Shown here: piece by piece, positions 1 through 4,752 of the stretch
How the letters are laid out: the number at the start of each line of letters is the position of its first letter
How positions within the stretch are numbered: the first letter of the stretch is position 1
NCBI GenBank assembly: GCA_026386995.1
Contig: JAPLMO010000242.1
Coordinates: 1 to 7,355, forward strand
Direction of reading: 5' to 3'
DNA: 7,355 nt
Source of the DNA: Planctomycetota bacterium
GTDB taxonomy: Bacteria > Planctomycetota > Phycisphaerae > FEN-1346
Made by a program: the position numbers and the translations under genes
The notes under the pieces: generated by a model
What the model saw: the letters and a program-made list of their open reading frames with translations, nothing else
Told to the model about the DNA's origin: nothing
Database searches by the model: none

Positions 1-3
1 GAG

Positions 4-35
4 AAAGGGCGGCAGTCCAGCGCCTGCCGCCCTTT
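4..35 (-). terminator. Hairpin terminator after the PEP-CTERM gene
   Basis: A perfect 12-base-pair stem (AAAGGGCGGCAG at 4-15 with CTGCCGCCCTTT at 24-35) closes an 8-base loop. It begins 16 bases past the TAA stop of the minus-strand PEP-CTERM gene. Read on the minus strand the stem ends in CCCTTTCTC, so the T-rich part is short and lies mostly inside the stem; the window edge hides what follows. The A-run on the other side means it could act in both directions. The stem is strong and its place fits an intrinsic terminator, but the incomplete T-tract leaves some doubt. Confidence 0.65.
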
Positions 36-51
36 ACCCGTGAGCAAGAGA

Positions 52-1965
52 TTACTTCCTGCGACTTCTCCGCAGAAACGCCGCCCCGCCCAGGGCCAGC
101 AGTGACAGCGTCGCCGGCTCGGGCACGACGCCGACCGCGCCGGTGGAGTACAGGTTCGACGTATCCCACGAAAGGCCGCCGCCGAGGGCGGGCAGGTTGA
201 CCGCATCAAACTCGCCCGCCAGCGCGCCCCAGTCGAAGAGGTCGAAGGCGTCGCCCGCATGCGGCACGAAGCCGTAGATGAGGGCCACGTTGAGCGTGCC
301 GCCGAGTCCGAGATTGCCCGCCATGTCCAGCACGTCGTACTGGCCGCCCGGCGTGCGGCCGCCCAGTTCCATGAGGATCGCCCCCGCGGCCAGCACGAGG
401 TTGCCGCCGAACTCAATCTCCGCGGGGCTACCGCCGGGGCTGTAACCGCCCAGGAAGACCACCGTGCCGGCGCCAGGGAAACTGCCGCTGCCATTGACGA
501 AATCGTAGAAGGTGCTCGTGCATCCGGCCTGGGTGGCCCAGGGGCCGTCGTTGTGAACGGTGCCGAAGACATCCATGTTGCCGCCACCCACGCCGACCGT
601 CTTACCGGGCGAGTTCGTGAGGCCGCCGGTGCGCAGCGTGCCGCGGCCCGTGATGCTTCCGGCGTTGACGAGCGGGTGATTGTTGTTGTCCAGCGTGCCG
701 CCCGTCAGAGCGACGCTGCCACTGTTGGCGGCCAGGCCCTGCGTGAAGAAGACGGTGGTGTCGGTAGGGATCTCGATGCGGCCGGCGGCGGCGTGGGTCG
801 TCCCGGCACCAGCGACGGTCAACTGGCCACCTTCGGCCCTCAGGATGCCGCTGTTGGCCACAGTGCTGGCAAGGCGGCCCTTGCCGCGAATCGTACCGGA
901 GTTCGCGATCGCTCCGCTGGAGAGCGTGGCGGCATCGCCCTTGAGGAGGATCGTCCCGGAGTTGGCGAAGGGGGTGCCGACGGAGAGGGTCGCGGCGTTC
1001 TCGACCCAGATTTCGCCGCCGCCCGTGTTCCCTCCCGCAAGCGAAGAGATCACCAGGGGCGTCGTGCTGGAGGCATGGATGAGGCCGCCGCTATTGGTGA
1101 CCGTGGCCGTGACGCCGCCCGCCCCTTCGAGGATGCCGCCGAAGCCGTTTGAGAGGGTGGCGGCCGTGAGCGCCCCGCGATTGAGCGTCACCGAGCCGGT
1201 GTTGGTAAAGTCGCCGGCCACGCGTAGGTTCTGCGTGGCGTTGATGGTGATGGCCCCGGCGTTCGCGGCCGCGCCGCTGACCGACAAGAGGCTCGCCAGC
1301 CCCAACGTGCCGTTGTTGAAGAAGTCGGTGGCAACCGTGCCCTTGGCGGTCATCGATCCGCCGAAGTCGTTGGTGACGGGGCCGGGACCGCTCAAGACGC
1401 CGCCGTCGAGGGTCAGCGTCCCGGCATTCAGCAGGCCCAGGCCCCCGAAGGAAAGCGTGCGGCCGAGGGGAACGGAGAGCGACGTGTAGTTCTCCATGCC
1501 GTCGCCGGCGGTGAAGTCGGTCGAGAAGTTGGCCGTGCCCATGTTGATGAGCCGGCCTGTGAAGGTGCCGCCGGTGTAGTTGAACGTGCCGCGGTTCTCC
1601 AGGCTTCCTTCGACCGTACCGCCCACTTGGTTGAAGGTGGCGGCCGAGAACGTGCCGCCGGTCTGGCGGAACGTGCCTCCGGCCGAGAGGTTCACGGTGG
1701 CGGCGGTCAGCCGCCCCCCCTCGAGCGAGAAAATGCCGCCGGCCCCGGTGGGACTGATGGCAAGCGTGCCCGTGACCGTGTGGGTTCCCCCCGTCTGCGT
1801 AAACGTGCCTGCCGCAAAGGCGGCCACGGTCTCGTTGACGGCGGCCAGGACGCCCGTGCCGCCGAGGGTGTACGTGCCGGCGTACCAGCGGCCGACCTGG
1901 AGGGTTGCGACGGTGTTCGTTCCGCCTGTCTGGCTGAACGTGCCCGTGCCGCCGCTGCCGAGCAC
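52..1965 (-). CDS. C-terminal half of a PEP-CTERM beta-repeat surface protein (frameshift fragment)
   Basis: This frame carries residues 614-1249 of the reconstructed protein. It opens with the last FSQTGGT/FTQTGGT/FRQTGGT units, passes into a region of NSGTI, NAGSI and NRGTF units (roughly 745-1110), and ends in a compact domain with GYSPGGSP, YDVLDMAG, GDAFDLFDW and WDTSNLYSTG, which I recognise as the common C-terminal domain of planctomycete repeat proteins. The last 24 residues are a PEP-CTERM signal: VPEPA, a short helix (TLSLLALGGAAFL) and a basic RRSRRK tail. Proteins of this class are exported and handled by an exosortase at the membrane. The GTG at 1965 is the first possible start in this frame, but it has no ribosome binding site and no signal peptide and falls inside a repeat. 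This is therefore very probably the downstream part of the gene starting at 3808, not a gene of its own. TAA stop at 52-54. Confidence 0.85.
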   Translation of the reverse strand: MLGSGGTGTFSQTGGTNTVATLQVGRWYAGTYTLGGTGVLAAVNETVAAFAAGTFTQTGGTHTVTGTLAISPTGAGGIFSLEGGRLTAATVNLSAGGTFRQTGGTFSAATFNQVGGTVEGSLENRGTFNYTGGTFTGRLINMGTANFSTDFTAGDGMENYTSLSVPLGRTLSFGGLGLLNAGTLTLDGGVLSGPGPVTNDFGGSMTAKGTVATDFFNNGTLGLASLLSVSGAAANAGAITINATQNLRVAGDFTNTGSVTLNRGALTAATLSNGFGGILEGAGGVTATVTNSGGLIHASSTTPLVISSLAGGNTGGGEIWVENAATLSVGTPFANSGTILLKGDAATLSSGAIANSGTIRGKGRLASTVANSGILRAEGGQLTVAGAGTTHAAAGRIEIPTDTTVFFTQGLAANSGSVALTGGTLDNNNHPLVNAGSITGRGTLRTGGLTNSPGKTVGVGGGNMDVFGTVHNDGPWATQAGCTSTFYDFVNGSGSFPGAGTVVFLGGYSPGGSPAEIEFGGNLVLAAGAILMELGGRTPGGQYDVLDMAGNLGLGGTLNVALIYGFVPHAGDAFDLFDWGALAGEFDAVNLPALGGGLSWDTSNLYSTGAVGVVPEPATLSLLALGGAAFLRRSRRK

Positions 1966-3808
1966 CGAGGCGCAACTCGGTGGTCACCGTGTGGACGCCG
2001 CCTGACTGGTTGAACACGCTGTTGCCCCCGGTGCCGATGTTCTCCACGTTGGCGGTCAGGGAGCCGTCCGACAGGTTGTAGGTGGTGCCGGACATGAACA
2101 GTTCCAGATAGGCGGCGACCGTGGCCGTGCCGCCCGTCTGGTTGAACGTTCCGGTTCCTCCGCTGCCCACGACCAGGCCGTTGACGGCCAAGGTGGCATT
2201 GCCGCCGAGGTTGTAGGTGCCGGCGCCGTTCCAGGACCCCACGACGAGCCATCCCACCGTGGCGCTGGCCGAGCCGGAATGCGTGGCCGTGGCGCCGTTG
2301 CTTACGCCCAGTTGATTCTGGGCGAGGCCGGTGATGTTGCCGCCGCTGAGGAGGATGTCGCCGCTCAGGAGATCGGCCACGTTGAAGTTGAAGCCCATCT
2401 CGATCACTCCGTTGTCAATATGGAGAAGAGGCGTGTCGACCGTGCCGCCGAACCACTCGAAGCGTCCGGCCGTCGAGAGGACGTTGCCCACCTGGATTTC
2501 GGGAACGGCGAGCGTCCCGCCCTCCATTCGGTAGGTTCCCTGGCCTGTCCCGCCGTAGCCGACGTGCAGTTTGGTCTGCAAGTCGGCCGTGCCGCCCGTC
2601 TGGTTGAACCAGCCGCTGGAAGCGTAGCCGACGTAGACGTTTGGCGCGTACAAGTGACCGGTTCCGCCGAGGTTGTACGTGCCCCCGCCGCCGGCGACGG
2701 CGCTGATGTAGATGTCACCCAGAAAAGTGACCGTGCCGCCGGTCTGGTTGAAGGTTCCCGTGCCGCCGTTGCCGACCCTGATGGCGGCGGCGTCGAGGAT
2801 GCCCGTGCCGCTCAGGTCATACGTGCCGCTTCCCGATCCGTTGCCGATGTCGAGGGCGGTAAAGACGCTGTGCCTGCCGGCGGAGTGTACGATGTGGCCC
2901 GTGCCGGCGGTGCCCACGGCGACGGTGGCGGTGTCGAGATTTCCGCCGCCAAGGTTCAGCGTGCCGACGCCTTCGGCCTCGATGCCGAGGGTCAGGAGGC
3001 CGGTCACCCTGTGGGTGCCGGTGTTCTGGGTCACCGTTCCCCGGCCGTTGCGTCCGATTTTCTCGGTGACAACGGTCGCGTCACCGCTGAGGACATGGCT
3101 GCCGACGCTGTTGACGTCGTCGCCCACGAGAAGAGTCGTGAGGGTGATGGCTGAGCCGTAGGTGTTAAGCGTGCCGCCCGCCATGATAAGGGTGCTGTTG
3201 CCCCCGCTGGCGATGCCGCCGGTTGAGTCGAGCGTTCCACCGCCGAGCCAGTAGGTTCCTTCCGAGCCTGGCGCCGCGGCGATGAGGAGCATGCCGGTGG
3301 TGACCGCCCCGGCGTTCTGGTTGAGGCTGCCGGTGCCGGCGGCCCCGACGAAAACGGCGGCGGCCTGGAGGGCCTCGGCCGACGTGCCCATGTAGTAGTG
3401 CCCCCAACTGCCGGCGGCGTTACCGATCGCGAACGTGCCCGTTACCAGGTTCGACCCGGCTATCTGCCAGGCCCAACAGAAACTGTTGGCCTCGTAGCCG
3501 ATGTACTCGGCGTTGGCCCGGAAGACGCCCTGCTCCAGGCGCCACTGGCCCGCGCCGCCCACTGTGGATCCCAGGTAAAGCGCATCGCAGGCGTACTCGC
3601 CAAGGGTGTTGATCGTCGGTGTGCCCGCGGAGATATCAACCTTGACGATGTCAAAAGGGCCAGGCATGCCCCAGGGGGACCAGTATTCATCCGTCGCCCA
3701 GTCGGCCGGGCCGGGGTAGTTCCATTCCTTATCGATGGCGGCGGCGGATGCGGCCAGAGCAGCCGCTGCAGCGACGGCAAGAATACAGGCGGCGATGCGG
3801 TAGAACAT
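1091..3808 (-). CDS. N-terminal half of the same secreted beta-repeat protein; out of frame after about 1970
   Basis: The ATG at 3808 is chosen because GGGAGGAG lies just before it (core GGAGG 6 bases away) and because a signal peptide begins there: MFYR, then a long Ala-rich hydrophobic stretch, with likely cleavage after AASAAA near residue 24. An in-frame ATG at 3877 would add 23 residues ahead of the signal peptide and has no such site. The mature protein begins with a Trp-rich module (W29, W37, W43, W46, then GPFDIVKVD). From about residue 75 it has alternating GTYxLGG and GTFNQTGGT units, as in the T5SS/PEP-CTERM-associated repeat families, predicted to form a beta solenoid. True coding ends at about 1970 (ELR, residue 613). 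Beyond that the frame stays open for 292 more codons only because the DNA is GC-rich; that Arg/His-rich tail is the wrong frame of the C-terminal half. Role: probably adhesion or matrix; no catalytic motif seen. Confidence 0.85.
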   Translation of the reverse strand: MFYRIAACILAVAAAAALAASAAAIDKEWNYPGPADWATDEYWSPWGMPGPFDIVKVDISAGTPTINTLGEYACDALYLGSTVGGAGQWRLEQGVFRANAEYIGYEANSFCWAWQIAGSNLVTGTFAIGNAAGSWGHYYMGTSAEALQAAAVFVGAAGTGSLNQNAGAVTTGMLLIAAAPGSEGTYWLGGGTLDSTGGIASGGNSTLIMAGGTLNTYGSAITLTTLLVGDDVNSVGSHVLSGDATVVTEKIGRNGRGTVTQNTGTHRVTGLLTLGIEAEGVGTLNLGGGNLDTATVAVGTAGTGHIVHSAGRHSVFTALDIGNGSGSGTYDLSGTGILDAAAIRVGNGGTGTFNQTGGTVTFLGDIYISAVAGGGGTYNLGGTGHLYAPNVYVGYASSGWFNQTGGTADLQTKLHVGYGGTGQGTYRMEGGTLAVPEIQVGNVLSTAGRFEWFGGTVDTPLLHIDNGVIEMGFNFNVADLLSGDILLSGGNITGLAQNQLGVSNGATATHSGSASATVGWLVVGSWNGAGTYNLGGNATLAVNGLVVGSGGTGTFNQTGGTATVAAYLELFMSGTTYNLSDGSLTANVENIGTGGNSVFNQSGGVHTVTTELRLGARQRRHGHVQPDRRNEHRRNPPGRPLVRRHVHPRRHGRPGRRQRDRGRLCGRHVYADGGNPHGHGHACHQSHRGRRHFLARGGAADRRHREPLGRRHVPPDRRHVLGRHLQPSGRYGRRKPGEPRHVQLHRRHLHRPAHQHGHGQLLDRLHRRRRHGELHVALRSPRPHAFLRGPGPAECRDADPRRRRLERSRPRHQRLRRIDDRQGHGCHRLLQQRHVGAGEPLVGQRRGRERRGHHHQRHAEPTRGRRLYQHRLGDAQSRGAHGRHPLKRLRRHPRRGGRRHGHGHQ
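1956..1969 (-). other. Frameshift site: imperfect 7-base tandem duplication
   Basis: On the minus strand CTCGGTG (1969-1963) is followed directly by CTCGGCA (1962-1956), five of seven bases identical. Deleting the first copy joins CGC to CTC-GGC-AGC and gives ELRLGSGGTGTFSQTGG, which matches the sister unit VVGSGGTGTFNQTGGT elsewhere in the same protein. With the 7 bases removed, 3808 to 52 is exactly 1250 codons including the stop. A single-base deletion here would also restore the frame but gives a poorer match. It may be a real mutation, a slippage-prone switch or an assembly error; sequence alone cannot decide. Confidence 0.75.
2123..2147 (-). repeat. 25-base exact direct repeat, copy 1
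   Basis: This 25-base block is identical to 2586-2610, 463 bases away, and encodes the FNQTGGTA core of two repeat units. A third close copy lies at 2731-2752 with one mismatch over the shared part. Identity at the DNA level over 25 bases suggests recent copying or conversion between units. Confidence 0.8.
2586..2610 (-). repeat. 25-base exact direct repeat, copy 2
   Basis: Second copy of the block at 2123-2147, in the same orientation and coding frame, again encoding an FNQTGGTA core. Confidence 0.8.
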
Positions 3809-3812
3809 GGGA

Positions 3813-3820
3813 CTCCTCCC
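3813..3820 (-). promoter_or_regulatory. Ribosome binding site of the PEP-CTERM gene
   Basis: GGGAGGAG on the minus strand, with its GGAGG core 6 bases upstream of the ATG at 3808. It is the strongest Shine-Dalgarno match in the leader and fixes the start at 3808 rather than 3877. Confidence 0.85.
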
Positions 3821-3833
3821 TTGCCTTGCGGCC

Positions 3834-3875
3834 AAAGAAAAGGGGCGATCTCCGGTACTCCCCCGGAAATCGCCC
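3834..3875 (-). terminator. Terminator-like hairpin in the leader of the PEP-CTERM gene
   Basis: On the minus strand GGGCGATTTCCGG (3875-3863) pairs with CCGGAGATCGCCC (3855-3843), 12 of 13 positions matching. It closes a 7-base loop (GGGAGTA, 3862-3856). One C separates the stem from TTTTCTTT (3841-3834). This is the form of an intrinsic terminator, yet it lies only 25 bases before the start codon, between a candidate promoter and the ribosome binding site. It may end transcripts arriving from the transposase remnant upstream, or act as an attenuator of the PEP-CTERM gene, or simply protect the mRNA 5' end. No known riboswitch class was recognised around it. Confidence 0.6.
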
Positions 3876-3918
3876 AACGTTACAGATTCGGATTGTCTTT
3901 GCTGAGGATGGGCTGTGC

Positions 3919-3936
3919 CGCTTACTCCCGAAAGCG
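3919..3936 (-). promoter_or_regulatory. Small leader hairpin with a GGGAGT loop
   Basis: CGCTT and AAGCG arms (5 base pairs) close an 8-base loop, TCGGGAGT on the minus strand. The loop word GGGAGTA overlaps the one shown by the next hairpin (3856-3862) and resembles the ribosome binding site GGGAGGAGT. The stem is short, so it could be chance; the shared loop is what makes it worth noting. Confidence 0.35.
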
Positions 3937-3965
3937 ACCTGGCCCGATTACCCTCCGCAACAGTA

Positions 3966-3994
3966 ACTATACATCACGAAACCGGCAAATGCAA
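3966..3994 (-). promoter_or_regulatory. Candidate sigma-70-type promoter for the PEP-CTERM gene
   Basis: On the minus strand TTGCAT (3994-3989) and TATAGT (3971-3966) are separated by 17 bases. The -10 matches five of six consensus positions, the -35 only three. The flanks are AT-rich against a GC-rich background. Transcription would begin near 3958 and leave a leader of about 150 bases holding both hairpins. No sigma-54 pattern (GG-N10-GC with the usual surroundings) was found in the leader. Confidence 0.4.
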
Positions 3995-4199
3995 ATTTTT
4001 CTCCCGCCGGGTATGCGTTGAGAGTGTGGGGGTGGTAGGGCGTGCTGTCGGCGCGGAGGCCGGGGCATTTCTGAACCACGGCGTCCTACGTTCCCGTGGC
4101 CGCCAGGGCCGCGACGTTGTCACCCCCTGAACGCCCCTTTCCAATCAGGGTTATTAAACAGACCCCGAGAGCGGCCTTGAGAGTCCGAGAGTTGGGGCA
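3995..4199. other. Gene-free stretch beyond the transposase break point
   Basis: No recognisable gene. The transposase frame stays open to a TAG at 4086-4088, but after 4200 the sequence no longer resembles the family. Within it, 4062-4137 begins GGGGCATTTC and ends GAACGCCCC, a rough terminal inversion, and has an inner CCACGG (4076-4081)/CCGTGG (4094-4099) stem. It could be the far end of a decayed element or a small structured repeat; neither is proven. Confidence 0.3.
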
Positions 4200-4629
4200 G
4201 ACAAGGGCATGTGGTCCTTGCTCATCTATGCGCCGATTCCACGCCGCCACGGTCTCCGGCGTGACGAGCATGGCTTTGGCCGTCTGGACTTGGTTCCACC
4301 CGCGTGCGGCCCGCAGTTCCAGGATGGCCATGCGCTCCGTTGGTGGGTAGTGCGGGCGCCGGTTAGCGGGAATTGCGGCCATGCGTGCGTCCTTGATACG
4401 GAGTTCCTCACGCAGGAGGGCAATCTCGGCCTGGGCCTGCTGGAGTTGTGCCGCCAGACGGGTGCGTGTGTCAAGGCTTCCGGCGGCCCACGCCCACGTG
4501 TGGACACAGGCGAGCCTCGCCAGGGAGATGACGTTGAGCATGGCGGGACACGTGGAGCAGGGCGGACTTGACGTGGCGGTTCCAGTGATTGGGTAGAAAC
4601 AGGTTCGGACAACCATGGTTCTCGGGCAA
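4200..4629 (-). pseudogene. N-terminal remnant of an integrase-type (DDE, rve-like) transposase, frameshifted and truncated
   Basis: Reading from a TTG at 4629, with AGGAGG 5 bases before it, gives MPENHGCPN, then FLPNHWNRHVKSALLHV, which I recall as the start of a transposase family common in planctomycetes. The frame is then lost. The rest continues one frame over as VISLARLACVHTW, a coiled-coil-like LQQAQAEIALLREELRIKDARM, NRRPHYPPTERMAILELRA and a helix-turn-helix (GWNQVQTAKAMLVTPETVAAW) ending RRIDEQGPHALV at 4200. Removing 19 bases between CTCCACGT (4557-4550) and CTCAACGT (4538-4531) joins the two parts exactly as LLHVISLARLA. The whole catalytic domain that should follow is missing, so the copy cannot encode an active enzyme. 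An ATG at 4541 or 4676 opens the second frame, but neither gives the family's N-terminus. The exact insertion sequence family was not determined. Confidence 0.75.
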
Positions 4630-4632
4630 ATC

Positions 4633-4671
4633 AGCCTCCTAAAGAAGTTGTAAGCAGGCGCTTTGGAGGCT
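4633..4671 (-). promoter_or_regulatory. Inverted repeat burying the transposase ribosome binding site
   Basis: AGCCTCCAAAG (4671-4661, minus strand) pairs with CTTTAGGAGGCT (4644-4633) across a 16-base loop, with one bulged base. The second arm contains the AGGAGG (4640-4635) that serves the TTG start at 4629. In transcripts entering from outside, this fold would hide the site; a transcript starting within the loop would not form it. Such masking is known in several insertion sequences (for example IS10 and IS50) as a guard against read-through expression. It may also be part of the element's end. Confidence 0.5.
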
Positions 4672-4676
4672 ACCAT
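4648..4676 (+). promoter_or_regulatory. Weak candidate promoter for the deacetylase gene
   Basis: TTGTAA (4648-4653) and TACCAT (4671-4676) are 17 bases apart, each matching four of six sigma-70 consensus positions. A transcript would start near 4683, about 70 bases before the ATG at 4753. The match is weak and an alternative (-10 GATAAA at 4684-4689) is nearly as good. If real, the gene uses a promoter inside or at the edge of the transposase remnant. Confidence 0.2.
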
Positions 4677-4752
4677 AAGTGCCGATAAAGAAACAGTTTA
4701 TGCCGCCAGGCGAAGGGCACGAAAATCGGTGGACCAGCACAGGGGCAGTTCA

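Larger units (their letters stand above)
1569..3586 (-). repeat. Coding array of about 12 GTYxLGG/GTFNQTGGT units
   Basis: Two short strand motifs alternate along residues ~75-745 of the reconstructed protein. One has the form GTYNLGGT, with variants GQWRLEQG, GTYWLGGG, GTLNLGGG, GTYRMEGG, GRFEWFGG and GIFSLEGG. The other is FNQTGGT, with variants LNQNAGA, TQNTGTH, VHSAGRH, FNQSGGV, FSQTGGT, FTQTGGT, FRQTGGT and FNQVGGT. I count about 12 of each. Between them lie LxVGxGGTG turns. The array crosses the frameshift at 1956-1969, which is part of why the two frames are assigned to one gene. Confidence 0.85.

Noticed and set aside
259..1489. Long plus-strand open frames opposite the C-terminal half of the PEP-CTERM gene (259-1152 and 680-1489)
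   Set aside because: They are low-complexity Ala/Arg/Pro/Val-rich mirror frames of GC-rich repeat codons, lack ribosome binding sites and known motifs, and lie opposite a clearly real gene.
2279..3161. Plus-strand open frames 2279-3154 and 2712-3161
   Set aside because: Same cause: reverse-strand shadows of the repeat array. Their apparent repeats mirror the GTFNQTGG units.
1569..3586. A CRISPR-like or non-coding tandem repeat array
   Set aside because: Repeat spacing is irregular, the repeats keep codon phase and they encode a consistent beta-strand motif, so they are protein repeats.
3809..3877. Upstream ATG at 3877 as start of the PEP-CTERM gene
   Set aside because: It lies inside the terminator-like hairpin region, has no ribosome binding site, and would place 23 polar residues before an obvious signal peptide.
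3809..3965. A known riboswitch class (c-di-GMP, cobalamin, SAM) in the PEP-CTERM leader
   Set aside because: I could not find the conserved core words of these classes; only the two hairpins are supported.
4086..4676. A complete 196-residue protein from 4676 to 4086 (minus)
   Set aside because: Its first 45 residues are the wrong frame of FLPNHWNRHVKSALLHV, and its last ~38 residues do not match the transposase family, so it is a composite of a decayed gene.
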